Assembly (NCBI GenBank): GCA_022510745.1 | Contig: JAFLSY010000005.1 | Coordinates: forward strand, 89,427 to 153,426 | DNA: 64,000 nt | From: Lachnospiraceae bacterium | GTDB lineage: Bacteria > Bacillota > Clostridia > Lachnospirales > Lachnospiraceae | Reading direction: 5' to 3' | Part shown: positions 1 through 8,565 of the stretch, one piece after another | How the letters are laid out: each line of letters opens with the position of its first letter | Position numbering within the stretch: the stretch's first letter is position 1 | Position numbers and translations under genes: made by a program | The notes under the pieces: model-generated | Told to the model about the DNA's origin: nothing | The model's input: the letters and a program-made list of their open reading frames with translations, nothing else | The model's database searches: none

Positions 1-2
1 AT

Positions 3-398
3 ACCGAAATGACAAATCTTCATAGAGCTCTTCATGATACCGAACAGGGGAGATTGGAGAAATCTCCTATGCTGGATGCCCAGGAAATGGCGGATGAGAT
101 TCTGGAGGAAGCCAGCAAAGAAATCATCGGTATGGCATGGCAGGAGGCCAAGGACCATATCGACGAGGAGCAGAAGAAGAGAGAAGAACAGGCGGAGAAG
201 GCTGCCGAGAAGAAGGAAGAGCTGGAAGAGAAGCTGGAGAAGGCAAAGGAAGATCGCGAGGAAGCGGAGGAATTGGCCGAAGCTATCAAGGAAGCTACCT
301 CTATGGACGATGTAAAGCGGGAGATCAACGACATGTTAGAAAAGATGAAGTTGATCGAGGAAGATATTAAAGGCGCAAAAGTGGATGAAATGCTATAA
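3..398 (+). CDS. C-terminal part of an unidentified coiled-coil protein (5' end outside window)
   Basis: The frame is open to the left edge, so the gene probably begins before the window; the first in-frame ATG is at 9. The visible part (about 130 residues) is very rich in Glu and Lys. From about residue 35 to 100 it forms heptad-like EKKEELEEKLEKAKE stretches, predicting a long charged coiled coil. No catalytic motif or membrane segment is present. It ends just before a good terminator, so it is the last gene of its transcript. I do not recognise the family. Confidence 0.6.
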   Translation, partial: TEMTNLHRALHDTEQGRLEKSPMLDAQEMADEILEEASKEIIGMAWQEAKDHIDEEQKKREEQAEKAAEKKEELEEKLEKAKEDREEAEELAEAIKEATSMDDVKREINDMLEKMKLIEEDIKGAKVDEML

Positions 399-402
399 AA
401 AA

Positions 403-439
403 AGGATGCCCAAAGAAGTTCTTTGAGGCATCTTTTTTT
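403..439 (+). terminator. Rho-independent terminator after the coiled-coil gene
   Basis: A 13-bp stem with one bulged base (405-417 pairing with 419-432) has a one-base loop as drawn and is followed by seven T. It lies 7 bp after the stop codon. Confidence 0.85.
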
Positions 440-512
440 ATGCCCAGAAAGGTATAAAACACATCAAATTGGCAAATAATTATAAATAGTTCCCGTGAAT
501 TTTATAAAAACT

Positions 513-539
513 TTAGCACTCAACGATTGACAGTGCTAA
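513..539 (+). promoter_or_regulatory. CIRCE operator (HrcA site)
   Basis: TTAGCACTC, nine bases, CAGTGCTAA. This matches the CIRCE consensus (TTAGCACTC-N9-GAGTGCTAA) with one mismatch in the right arm. It overlaps the -35 box of the hsp20 promoter, so HrcA binding would block RNA polymerase. CIRCE is known for groESL and dnaK operons; here it serves a small heat shock protein. Confidence 0.9.
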
Positions 540-555
540 CAATATGTGTTATATT
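527..555 (+). promoter_or_regulatory. Sigma-A-type promoter of hsp20
   Basis: TTGACA (527-532), 17-bp spacer, TATATT (550-555). The -35 box lies inside the CIRCE dyad. Confidence 0.85.
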
Positions 556-622
556 ACATCTAGAACAAATAAGGCAGTGCCGTATGGAACTTACGGCAGA
601 GTGTAGAATGGAGGAATGGATT

Positions 623-1084
623 ATGATGTTACCCAGCATTTTTGGAGAAAGTTTATTTGACGATTGGTTTGATTTCCCGTTTGGGAGAGATTTCTGGAGG
701 GAGCGTTCTTCGGCTGACAAGAATCCCCTGTATGCGAATGCCAAGAATTTGATGAAAACGGATGTTAAAGAGAATGATAATGGTTATGAAGTGGCCATCG
801 ACCTGCCCGGCTTTAAGCGGGATGAGATCACAGCCAACTTGGAAAACGGTTATCTGATGGTCACTGCTTCCAAGAGTGAGAATAAAGACGAAAAGGACGA
901 GGAAGGCAGATACATCCGCAGGGAGCGCTATGCGGGCAGCTGCAGCAGGAGCTTCTATGTGGGCGACACCGTTACGGAGGATGAGATTCATGCCAAATAT
1001 GAGGACGGTATCTTAAAGCTGACCTTCCCTAAGAAGGAAACTAAGCAGGTAGAGCAGAAAAAGTTTATTGCCATTGAAGGCTAG
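623..1084 (+). CDS. hsp20: Hsp20 / alpha-crystallin family small heat shock protein
   Basis: This 153-residue protein is an ATP-independent holdase that binds unfolding cytoplasmic proteins. The N-terminal region is short and hydrophobic (MLPSIFGESLFDDWFDFP). An alpha-crystallin domain follows, from about residue 45 to 140, with the typical phrases YEVAIDLPGFKRDEI, GYLMVTA and DGILKLTFPKKE. The start at 623 is chosen because GGAGG at 610-614 lies 8 bases upstream; the frame is open further upstream, but that part overlaps the promoter. The gene is monocistronic, between the CIRCE promoter and a terminator. Heat induction through HrcA is inferred from the operator. Confidence 0.93.
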   Translation: MMLPSIFGESLFDDWFDFPFGRDFWRERSSADKNPLYANAKNLMKTDVKENDNGYEVAIDLPGFKRDEITANLENGYLMVTASKSENKDEKDEEGRYIRRERYAGSCSRSFYVGDTVTEDEIHAKYEDGILKLTFPKKETKQVEQKKFIAIEG

Positions 1085-1123
1085 TCAAGCATTGCCAAAA
1101 AATCAACTGTGCAGCGTAGAGAG

Positions 1124-1158
1124 AAAGCCATCGACGGTTTGGGCCGCCGATGGCTTTT
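1124..1158. terminator. Bidirectional terminator between hsp20 and degV
   Basis: A strong GC-rich stem (AAAGCCATCG-CGG with CCG-CGATGGCTTTT, one internal mismatch) is flanked by A on the left and T on the right. It can stop hsp20 on the plus strand and degV on the minus strand. Confidence 0.8.
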
Positions 1159-1165
1159 AGCGTAA

Positions 1166-2062
1166 TCACAAGGATTTCAGCCGGTTATTACCCGGTTTTA
1201 TCTTTCCGTAATATAGAACGCCCAGAGCACCCGGGCCCGCGTGAGTACCGATACTGGGACTGATGTCATTGATGATCATATTGGTAAAAGATGTTTCCTG
1301 CTGGAGCAAACCCGCGAGAAAATGTGCATCTTCCAGACAATTACCGTGCACAATACCCACCGGCAGAGAATAGTCCGTATTTTCCTCTAAGGAGGCGGTC
1401 ATGCGATTTACCAACTCATGTATGGATTTCTTTCTGCCGTGAGCAGTTCCCGATGGTACAAGTGCACCGGCCGCATTCACATAGAGCAGGGGCTTTAAAT
1501 TCAGAGCGCTGCCTACGATAGCAGTGGCCTTACTGACCCGGCCGCCTCTTTGTAAATGAAATAAGTCGTTTACAGTAAAGTGGACATTAATATGATGTTT
1601 GAATTCTTCCATTGCAGCGACAACTTCATCATAGGAGGCGCCACGGTCCCTTAAATCGTTGGCGTGAATGACCATAATGGACTCGCCCAGTGAAACATTG
1701 AGAGAGTCAATGACGGTAATTCTAGCATCGGGATACTCTTCCAACAGTTCTTTTGCCACCATGCATACATTATTATAGCTGCCGCTCAATGCGGAAGAAA
1801 ATCCTATGTGAATAATATCCAGTCCGTTATTTAACAAGGCCCGGAATTTATCTTCTATGACAGCGGGATTGTTGGCCTGAGAAGTAGGAAGTTCGCCGTC
1901 ACGCATACGCTTGTAAAATTCTTCAGGGGTCATATTTAGTTCATCGCCATATACGGTATCCCCAAAAGAATAATATTGGGGAATAATGGTTGTCTGTAGT
2001 CTCTTAATGTATTCTGCAGGTAAATCGGAATTGGAATCCGTGGTAATACAATAATTTCTCAT
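1166..2062 (-). CDS. degV: DegV family fatty-acid-binding protein (FakB-like)
   Basis: The 298-residue cytoplasmic protein has the normal length for DegV/FakB. Proteins of this family bind a fatty acid and present it to the kinase FakA for phosphorylation. Recognisable features are the N-terminal ITTDSNSDLP, TSQANNP near residue 80, the FSSALSGSYNN loop, DSLNVSLGE, the RGGRVSK segment and the C-terminal IGTHAGPGALG. The gene is alone on its strand, with its own promoter (2111-2139) and a shared terminator. A separate FakA C-terminal-like domain is encoded at 32726; the full kinase is not in the window. Lipid specificity cannot be read from sequence. Confidence 0.93.
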   Translation of the reverse strand: MRNYCITTDSNSDLPAEYIKRLQTTIIPQYYSFGDTVYGDELNMTPEEFYKRMRDGELPTSQANNPAVIEDKFRALLNNGLDIIHIGFSSALSGSYNNVCMVAKELLEEYPDARITVIDSLNVSLGESIMVIHANDLRDRGASYDEVVAAMEEFKHHINVHFTVNDLFHLQRGGRVSKATAIVGSALNLKPLLYVNAAGALVPSGTAHGRKKSIHELVNRMTASLEENTDYSLPVGIVHGNCLEDAHFLAGLLQQETSFTNMIINDISPSIGTHAGPGALGVLYYGKIKPGNNRLKSL

Positions 2063-2110
2063 CCATTTAATACCTTTCTGATCTGCAGTCTATATAATAA
2101 ATCAGAAATG

Positions 2111-2139
2111 AGTATAGCACAAAATAATTTTGGATGCAA
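2111..2139 (-). promoter_or_regulatory. Promoter of degV
   Basis: On the minus strand: TTGCAT (2139-2134), 17-bp spacer, TATACT (2116-2111). Confidence 0.7.
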
Positions 2140-2234
2140 ACCCAAATAAAAAACCTGAAAAATATTGACTTTGCATGAATAAGGCAGGAAAATAAAAGAA
2201 GAAATGCCATATTCGGAAAAGGGAGGCAGTTTCC

Positions 2235-3143
2235 TTGATATACACGATTACATTCAATCCTGCATTGGACTATATAGTATCAGTGGATGATTTTAAGATG
2301 GGTATGACCAACCGCACGAGCAAAGAACTTTTGCTGGCCGGAGGGAAGGGCATCAATGTTTCCATCATGTTAAAGAACCTGGGACAGGAAAGTACCGCAT
2401 TGGGCTTTATTGCGGGTTTTACGGGAGAAGAAATCCGGCGCAGCTTAGAACGGCAGGGATGTCGGACGGAGTTTATCACCATACCTGAGGGTTTATCCCG
2501 TATCAATGTCAAATTAAAAAATATAGAGGGAACGGAGATCAACGGCAGAGGACCGGATATTGATGAAGAAAGCTTGAATAAGCTTATGGCGAGACTGGAT
2601 AAGCTGGTAAAGGGAGATGTGCTGGTACTGGCCGGGAGCATTCCGGCCTCCGTACCTGCTTCCATTTATCAGGATATCTGTAAGCGGCTGGCAGGCAGAG
2701 GAATTACCGTTGCGGTGGATGCCGCGGGGGAGCTGCTGTTAAATGTGCTTAAGTTAAACCCTTTCCTGATCAAACCCAATATCCATGAGCTGGGAGGGAT
2801 CTTCGGGGTGAACTTAAAGGCGGCAGAGGATGTGATACCCTATGCCAAGAAACTGCAGGAGAAAGGCGCAAAAAACGTGCTGGTATCCATGGCCGGGAAA
2901 GGCGCTGTTTTAGTGGCTGAGAGCGGAGAAGTATTCATGAGTCCGGCGCCGGAAGGAAAGCTGGTAAATTCTGTAGGTGCAGGGGACTCCATGGTGGCCG
3001 GTTTTTTGACCGGTTTTCTGGAGAGCGGAGACTATAAAAAGGCTTTTAAAATGGGAGTGGCAGCAGGCAGCGCCAGCGCCTTTTCGGAACAATTTGCTGC
3101 AAAAGAAGAAGTGGAAAGGCTTTTGAAGAAAATAGAAATATAA
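2235..3143 (+). CDS. fruK: 1-phosphofructokinase (PfkB family)
   Basis: The 302-residue cytoplasmic kinase phosphorylates fructose-1-phosphate to fructose-1,6-bisphosphate. It carries the PfkB signatures: TFNPALDYIV at the N-terminus, GGKGINVS near residue 38, and NSVGAGDSMVAGF, in which Asp251 is the expected catalytic base. The start codon is TTG at 2235, placed 8 bases after GGGAGG (2221-2226); there is no nearby in-frame ATG. Tagatose-6-phosphate kinase is a close alternative in this family. ptsI follows 30 bp later, so the two are probably co-transcribed. No PTS permease gene is adjacent in the window. Confidence 0.9.
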   Translation: MIYTITFNPALDYIVSVDDFKMGMTNRTSKELLLAGGKGINVSIMLKNLGQESTALGFIAGFTGEEIRRSLERQGCRTEFITIPEGLSRINVKLKNIEGTEINGRGPDIDEESLNKLMARLDKLVKGDVLVLAGSIPASVPASIYQDICKRLAGRGITVAVDAAGELLLNVLKLNPFLIKPNIHELGGIFGVNLKAAEDVIPYAKKLQEKGAKNVLVSMAGKGAVLVAESGEVFMSPAPEGKLVNSVGAGDSMVAGFLTGFLESGDYKKAFKMGVAAGSASAFSEQFAAKEEVERLLKKIEI

Positions 3144-3172
3144 GAATCAGCCGGGGGAAAGGAGCATCCGCT

Positions 3173-4804
3173 ATGCTGACATTTCAAGGAAAAAGCGTTA
3201 TAAATAAGACAGCAATAGGGAAAATTTTTGTCTATAAAAGGGAAGAACGACAGGTAATACAGAGCAAGGTGTCGGATATAAGTGCGGAACTCGCACGGTT
3301 TCATAGTGCCAGAGAAGAAGCGATTGTCGAGCTGCGGCATCTGTACGGGGAGTCTGCTAAAACCGTCGGAGAATCCGGTGCTGCTATCTTTGAAATGTAC
3401 CGGATCATGTTGGAAGATGTGAGTTTTATAGAGGCTGTTGAGAATATCATAGCGGCCGAGTCCATAAATGCCGAGTATGGCATAGCAGCGGTTTCCGACC
3501 GTTTTCAAGATATGTTTTCGGGTATGGAAGACGCTTACATGCGGGAGAGGGCGGCGGATGTAAAAGCTGTTTCAAAGCGGATGCTGCGTATCTTAAGCGG
3601 AGATACCGGCGGTATGCCGGAACTTGCAGAACCGGTGATCATTGTGGCCGAGGATTTGACACCCGGGGAAACAGTACAGCTTCCAAAAGAAAAGGTATTG
3701 GCATTTGTGACGGTGCAGGGTTCCCCTAATTCCCATACTGCAATTCTGGCAAGGACCATGAATATTCCCGCATTGGTGAGAACGCCCCTTCCTTTGGATG
3801 ATGCCATAGACGGCAAACTGGGGGTAATTGATGGGGAAAATGGCCTGCTCTATGTGGAGCCTGAGGAAGAAATCCTTACCGCCATAGAGGCACGCAGAGA
3901 AGCAGAGGAGGAGAAAAGGCAGCAGTTTCTGTCCCTGAGGGGACGGGAAAGCGTCACTTTGGACGGCAGAAAAATAAACCTGTTTGCGAATATCGGAAAC
4001 AGTGAAGATCTGCCTATGGTACTTGAGAACGATGCCGAGGGTATTGGCCTGTTGCGCAGTGAGTTCCTATATTTAGGAAAGAAGGATTATCCAACGGAGG
4101 AAGAGCAGTTTGCGGTTTATAAGACCGTGGCTGAAACCATGGTCGACAAGCCGGTTATCATCCGTACACTGGATATCGGAGATGACAAGCAGGCGGACTA
4201 TTTTAAACTGCCGAAGGAAGAAAATCCCGCCATGGGGCTGCGGGGAATCCGTATTTGCCTGACCCGGCCGGAAGTATTTAAGACCCAGCTGCGGGCAATT
4301 TTCAGAGCCGGGACCTATGGCAATATTGCGATTATGTACCCTATGATCACTTCAATGGAAGAGATAAGGCGTATCAAGGAGATTGTGTCCGAAGTAAAGG
4401 CGGAGTTAAAAGGAGAAGGGATTCCATATAAAGAATTGAAACAGGGCATTATGATAGAAACCCCGGCAGCAGCAATAATTAGTAACGAACTGGCAAAAGA
4501 AGTGGATTTTTTCAGCATTGGAACCAATGATCTGACTCAGTATACGCTGGCCATTGACAGGCAGAACCCGGAATTGGATGCATTTTATGATGCGCACCAT
4601 CCCGCCATTCTGAAAATGATTCAGACGGTGGTGGAGAATGCGCACAAGGCCGGTATCCGGGTGGGTATCTGTGGAGAACTGGGTGCGGATACTTCTTTGA
4701 TGCAAGATTTCCTGCAAATTGGAGTGGATGAGCTGTCCGTATCTCCAAGCCGGATTCTGCCATTGCGGAAAATGATACGGGAAAGCGGCGTGGATAAGCG
4801 CTAA
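3173..4804 (+). CDS. ptsI: Phosphoenolpyruvate-protein phosphotransferase, PTS enzyme I
   Basis: Enzyme I (543 residues, slightly short for the family) takes phosphate from PEP and passes it to HPr at the head of the sugar PTS. The phosphorylated His is His188 in GSPNSHTAI. The PEP-binding barrel shows LRSEFLY, MGLRGIRICL and IMIETPAAA, and the catalytic Cys is Cys500 in VGICGELGAD. A GGGGGAAAGGAG ribosome binding site precedes the ATG. It follows fruK closely, so the pair links fructose use to general PTS phosphorylation. HPr and EII components are not in the window. Confidence 0.96.
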   Translation: MLTFQGKSVINKTAIGKIFVYKREERQVIQSKVSDISAELARFHSAREEAIVELRHLYGESAKTVGESGAAIFEMYRIMLEDVSFIEAVENIIAAESINAEYGIAAVSDRFQDMFSGMEDAYMRERAADVKAVSKRMLRILSGDTGGMPELAEPVIIVAEDLTPGETVQLPKEKVLAFVTVQGSPNSHTAILARTMNIPALVRTPLPLDDAIDGKLGVIDGENGLLYVEPEEEILTAIEARREAEEEKRQQFLSLRGRESVTLDGRKINLFANIGNSEDLPMVLENDAEGIGLLRSEFLYLGKKDYPTEEEQFAVYKTVAETMVDKPVIIRTLDIGDDKQADYFKLPKEENPAMGLRGIRICLTRPEVFKTQLRAIFRAGTYGNIAIMYPMITSMEEIRRIKEIVSEVKAELKGEGIPYKELKQGIMIETPAAAIISNELAKEVDFFSIGTNDLTQYTLAIDRQNPELDAFYDAHHPAILKMIQTVVENAHKAGIRVGICGELGADTSLMQDFLQIGVDELSVSPSRILPLRKMIRESGVDKR

Positions 4805-4988
4805 ATCAGCCTCAGGCAGATTCCGATAGCGGTATCGTGCATAAATTCTGTCATTATTTGAGAAAAAGTGCGAAATTTTTTGTAGCGATATCTTATATTC
4901 TCCTGTATAGTAAAATTGTTGGTAACTGGTATTTTTTCAAATCATAGAATACCTAAGAGCCAAACATTTTATGAAGGAGGAAAAAGAA

Positions 4989-5906
4989 GTGAAGACAAAA
5001 GACGTTTATTTTAAGACAATGATCTTTGTCTGGCTGAAGCTCGCACTGGGAGGTGCAATGTTCTTGATTTCCCTGATATTGCTGGCTATCTGTTTAGGGC
5101 TTGGCAGCTTGGGAAGCGGAGATGGTATCATCATAGCTTTTTTTATCTGGCTGATACTGGTTGCTGCCATGTACGGTATAGTAAACAGGTATGTGGGCTA
5201 TATGCTGAAGGCGGGTCATGTGGCCATGGTAACGACTGCCGTAACCACCGGAACCCTGCCGGAGAATCAGCTGCAGGCGGCAACGGCTATGATCAAAGAA
5301 CGTTTCGTAACCGCCAATGTGTACTTCGTAGTTGACAGACTGGTAAGCGGTGCTGTCAGCCAGCTGCAGAGAGGATTACAGAAGATAGATGATCTGCTGG
5401 GCAAGATTCCCGGCGTCAGCTTGATCGTATCCTTTGCACAGCTGTTTGTGCAGATTGCACTGGGCTATGTAGATGAGTGCTGTCTGGGCTATACCTTTTT
5501 ACATAGGGAGCAGTCGGCATTTAAGAGTGCGGCAGACGGCGTAGTGATCTATTTCCAGAACTGGAAGAAATTGTTAAAGGATGCAGCCATCATGGCATTG
5601 ATTGTTATGGGCGTTTCTTTCCTGACATGGCTTTTACCTTTCCTGCTGTTCACCGCAATTTTTGCAGCTTTTGGTATTCACTGGGTATTTGCGCTGATCA
5701 TCGGCGTTATTATTTCTGCTGTTATCAAGAGTGCATTTATTGACAGCTGGATGATGGTAAAAATGATGGTTTCCTACATGGAGGTAGCGCCTACCACCCA
5801 GATTACTTTTGACTTGTATGATAAACTCTGCAAACTTTCCGGTAAATTCAAGAGCCTTTTCGAGAAAGGCCAGCAGGAGCAGCAGCCCTATGGTGCACAG
5901 ATGTAA
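4989..5906 (+). CDS. Multi-pass membrane protein of unknown function
   Basis: This 305-residue protein has hydrophobic segments at about residues 12-40, 48-65, 145-165 and a cluster near 195-245, suggesting five or six helices. The middle region (about 75-140) is amphipathic. A GTG at 4989 is the preferred start because AAGGAGG (4974-4980) lies 8 bases upstream; the ATG at 4971 precedes that site and would be unserved. The gene stands alone between a non-coding gap and a terminator. I do not recognise a family; the poorly charged, Ala/Gly/Ile-rich helices fit an integral membrane protein without a visible transporter signature. Confidence 0.75.
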   Translation: MKTKDVYFKTMIFVWLKLALGGAMFLISLILLAICLGLGSLGSGDGIIIAFFIWLILVAAMYGIVNRYVGYMLKAGHVAMVTTAVTTGTLPENQLQAATAMIKERFVTANVYFVVDRLVSGAVSQLQRGLQKIDDLLGKIPGVSLIVSFAQLFVQIALGYVDECCLGYTFLHREQSAFKSAADGVVIYFQNWKKLLKDAAIMALIVMGVSFLTWLLPFLLFTAIFAAFGIHWVFALIIGVIISAVIKSAFIDSWMMVKMMVSYMEVAPTTQITFDLYDKLCKLSGKFKSLFEKGQQEQQPYGAQM

Positions 5907-5960
5907 GGAGAATAGGTTTTAGCTGACGGCAAACCGGCATTTTAGAAACAAATACCTTAA

Positions 5961-6006
5961 AAAATAAATGAAATAGACCTTAACCGGCCTATTTCATTTT
6001 ATTTTA
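5961..6006 (+). terminator. Terminator after the membrane protein gene
   Basis: A long A/T-rich stem (AAATGAAATAG-CC with GG-CTATTTCATTT) with a short loop is followed by a T-rich tract. The flanking A and T runs make it potentially bidirectional. Confidence 0.75.
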
Positions 6007-6082
6007 CTTTCGTTTCACTCAACTTTATGATATGCTGAGAAAGAGCATGAAGTAAATATGTTAAAGAGCAGGGAGGACCAAT

Positions 6083-7081
6083 ATGCCAAGATATATAGAA
6101 GATGCAGGACTTAACCAACCGATTGATGTAGTCAGCATGCTGATGGAAGATTATATCTATCATCACCGTTTTATGCGTACGGACTGGAACGGTGAGCCGG
6201 TTTATTGCTGCCGTGACGCACACGGAAAAGAAAGGTATCTGGTATGGTCCTATGCCAGCGGGATTCTGCATTTGGAGGCATGGGTAAAAGGAGCCTTTGG
6301 AAATGAAGCAAATTTAAGCGGAGGAAGCGGGAAAGAATACCGGAAAAGTTTGGAAGAGCTGCTTAAAAAGTTACGTGAACATTCGGGAGATACCTCAAAT
6401 ATAGGATATATAGGGGAAGATCCCTTTATACATAAGGAAACAGAGGCGGCAAAACCGATACAATCGGCGCAGCCCACGTATCAGCAGCCCAAACCGGTGC
6501 AGCCTGCGTACCAGCAGCCCAAACCGGTGCAGCCCGTGTACCAGCAGCCCAAACCGGCGCAGCCCACGTACCAGCAGCCCAAACCGGCACAGCCTGCCTA
6601 TCAGCAGCCTAAGCCTGCACAGACGATGCCGCAGCAGCCGAGACCGGCACAGCCTGCATACCAGCAATCCCAGCCGGCACAGGGTATGCCTTACAGACCG
6701 CAGGGGACTTCTTACGGAAATGCAGGCGCTCCTTACAATCCTCAGGGAGCATCTCATGGACCTCAGGGAAGCCCCTATGGATCCCAAGGAAATCCCTATG
6801 GACCTCAGGGAAATCCCTATGGCGTACCAAGCAGTCCTTATGGAATACCTGAAGACAATGCGGTCATGGCAGCCATGATTATGGGAATCATAGGCATTGT
6901 CTTCTCTTTTCTAGTACCTTTTTTGGGCATGATTTTGGGAATTATAGGAAAAAGCAGGAGTCGTATGTCGGATACCACTGCGGGCAAAGGCAGAACAGCC
7001 AGCATACTTTGTACGGTAGCGATCATCTTAAGTGTTCTGGGATTTTTCATACCCTTCGTTTTCATGTTCAGCCAGTTTTGA
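6083..7081 (+). CDS. Membrane protein with Pro/Gln repeat linker and DUF4190-like C-terminal helices
   Basis: The 332-residue protein has three parts. A soluble head (about 1-100) carries YCCRDAHGKERYLVWSYASGILHLEAWV. A low-complexity linker (about 130-255) starts with seven copies of a 10-residue QPxYQQPKPx unit and continues with PYGPQGN-type Gly/Pro repeats. Two hydrophobic helices close the protein (about 262-285 and 305-328), like the membrane anchor of DUF4190 proteins. The head would be cytoplasmic or surface-exposed depending on topology, which I cannot settle. A GGGAGG site lies before the ATG. The function is unknown. Confidence 0.75.
   Translation: MPRYIEDAGLNQPIDVVSMLMEDYIYHHRFMRTDWNGEPVYCCRDAHGKERYLVWSYASGILHLEAWVKGAFGNEANLSGGSGKEYRKSLEELLKKLREHSGDTSNIGYIGEDPFIHKETEAAKPIQSAQPTYQQPKPVQPAYQQPKPVQPVYQQPKPAQPTYQQPKPAQPAYQQPKPAQTMPQQPRPAQPAYQQSQPAQGMPYRPQGTSYGNAGAPYNPQGASHGPQGSPYGSQGNPYGPQGNPYGVPSSPYGIPEDNAVMAAMIMGIIGIVFSFLVPFLGMILGIIGKSRSRMSDTTAGKGRTASILCTVAIILSVLGFFIPFVFMFSQF
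6470..6679 (+). repeat. Seven tandem 30-bp coding repeats
   Basis: Units start at 6470, 6500, 6530, 6560, 6590, 6620 and 6650. The first five are near-identical (cagccc-gtaccagcagcccaaaccgg core) and the last two have diverged. Each unit encodes ten residues, so copy-number change keeps the reading frame. Confidence 0.9.
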
Positions 7082-7125
7082 TATAAAATAGATTGACAGG
7101 ACGTTTTATACGGATAGGAGAAAAA

Positions 7126-7761
7126 ATGAGACTGTTATACGGAACCCGAAATCCGGCGAAGTTAGAGGCCATGCGTAACCGGTTAGCGGGATTACCTGTA
7201 GAGATGATCGGATTGAGTGAAATAGAAGAGGAGACAGGTACTGCCATTACGCAGCCTGCCGAAGATGGAAATACCCCGTTAGAAAATGCGAGGCAGAAGG
7301 CGAAAGCCTATTATGAAGCGTATAAGATGCCGGTATTTTCCTGTGACAGCGGCTTGTATTGTGAGGAATTGCCCGATGAACTGCAGCCGGGCGTGCATGT
7401 ACGCACGGTAGGGGGAAAATACTTGTCCGATGAAGAGATGCAGCAGTATTATGCGGGACTCGCAAGGAAATACGGGCAATTGACGGCCCGCTATTATAAT
7501 GCAATTTGTTTAGTCGTGGACGGGTCACATATTTACGAGAGAATGGATGAAAGTCTGGCCAGCGAGGCCTTTATCCTGACGGACAGAATACATCCCATAA
7601 AAAAGAAAGGATTTCCCTTAGACAGCCTTTCCATACATATTCCTACCGGAAAATATTTCTATGATCTAGAAGAAGTGGCAGTGAATAAAGTCGCAGTAGA
7701 AGACGGATTTCTCCTGTTTTTTAAGGAGATATTGCAAAAGTTTTCCTTGGATAAAGGATGA
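7126..7761 (+). CDS. RdgB/HAM1-like non-canonical purine NTP pyrophosphatase
   Basis: The 211-residue cytoplasmic enzyme is probably one that hydrolyses ITP, dITP or XTP to the monophosphate. The N-terminal LLYGTRNPAKLEAMR matches the TGNxxKxxE nucleotide loop. NTPLENARQKAKAYYEAYKM and FSCDSGLYCEELPDELQPGV match the conserved ENAxxKA and DDSGLxVDxLxGxPGV segments, with Cys-Asp in place of Asp-Asp. The region after TVGGKYL is more diverged than in typical RdgB, so a side branch of the family with a different substrate is possible. The ATG at 7126 is preferred (TAGGAG 5 bases upstream) over an earlier in-frame start at 7093. Confidence 0.8.
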   Translation: MRLLYGTRNPAKLEAMRNRLAGLPVEMIGLSEIEEETGTAITQPAEDGNTPLENARQKAKAYYEAYKMPVFSCDSGLYCEELPDELQPGVHVRTVGGKYLSDEEMQQYYAGLARKYGQLTARYYNAICLVVDGSHIYERMDESLASEAFILTDRIHPIKKKGFPLDSLSIHIPTGKYFYDLEEVAVNKVAVEDGFLLFFKEILQKFSLDKG

Positions 7762-7782
7762 AAAAGGAGACAGTATATAAAT

Positions 7783-8565
7783 ATGAAGAATTCAACAATA
7801 ATTGCACTGGCTCTTATAGCTTCACTGGGGCTTAGTGCCTGCGGAGTCGATAATCCATCTGTTCCGCCCATTCTGGATCAGGTTCCGGCCACAGTACCGG
7901 CGGAGGAAGAGGAAACTAATATACCCGAGGAAACGGCTGCAGAGGAGGAGACCGTTCCGGAAGAAACTGTGGAGGAGCCCATCGAAGAAGAGGAACCGGG
8001 TATCGATACCTGGAATCTGGATTATGACAATGCTTTTAGTGACCAATGGGGAGGAGTTGCGCAGGTAGATGCGATTCCTTTGGCGGAAGACCCTGATTTA
8101 GCCAGATATATTGTCTATTTTGCCATTTCGGACGGAGCCGTTATTCACATTACCTGGGTTGGTCCGGATGGATTGGGCCGCAGCGGTGCACTTTCTAAAG
8201 ATAAAGGAACCTTTGTTTTTACCAGTGAAGATTTTAAATACCGTTTTGAATCATGGGGCGGGAAACTGGCCAAGGGAGATTATCTCTTAAAAGATATCGG
8301 GAAGGAATCCATTTTGGAAGAGTGGGATGCGGTTGCAGATACATTTACGGTAGTGGAAGACAGCGAAACCACGTATATCGTTCGTTTTGAAGTGACATAC
8401 AAAGGGAATGGCATTAAGTATCGCGGATATGCCTATTACATCGACAACCTCGAGAAAATGGAATACTATCAGTTTGCGTATCTCGTAGAAGAGTCCTTGT
8501 TCAATGGGGAAGAGGTGCAAGCGATAGTGGGCAGTATTGAATATTATGAGAATGAAAATGAATAA
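7783..8565 (+). CDS. Lipoprotein of unknown function, coupled to a protease gene
   Basis: The 260-residue protein has a short signal peptide and a lipobox ending LGLSAC, with Cys20 the lipidated residue. It is therefore anchored outside the membrane. A Glu/Pro/Thr-rich spacer (about 40-70) leads to a compact domain (about 75-260) rich in aromatic beta-strand phrases such as RYIVYFAISDGAVIHITWVG and YKGNGIKYRGYAYYIDN. No family is recognised. Its stop codon overlaps the likely start of the downstream Ig/protease gene, pointing to translational coupling and a shared surface role. Confidence 0.8.
   Translation: MKNSTIIALALIASLGLSACGVDNPSVPPILDQVPATVPAEEEETNIPEETAAEEETVPEETVEEPIEEEEPGIDTWNLDYDNAFSDQWGGVAQVDAIPLAEDPDLARYIVYFAISDGAVIHITWVGPDGLGRSGALSKDKGTFVFTSEDFKYRFESWGGKLAKGDYLLKDIGKESILEEWDAVADTFTVVEDSETTYIVRFEVTYKGNGIKYRGYAYYIDNLEKMEYYQFAYLVEESLFNGEEVQAIVGSIEYYENENE

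Noticed and set aside
2165..2193. TTGACT box as a promoter for fruK
   Set aside because: No acceptable -10 box at 16-18 bp spacing.
4880..4911. TTGTAG ... TATAGT as a promoter for the membrane protein at 4989
   Set aside because: Spacing of 18-20 bp with weak boxes; not convincing enough to list.
6470..6679. CRISPR-like regular 30-bp repeats
   Set aside because: Units are directly adjacent with no unique spacers and form an in-frame protein repeat.
6395..6787. Open frame on the minus strand rich in Arg, Leu and Gly repeats
   Set aside because: It is the mirror image of the 30-bp coding repeats in the plus-strand gene and has no ribosome site.
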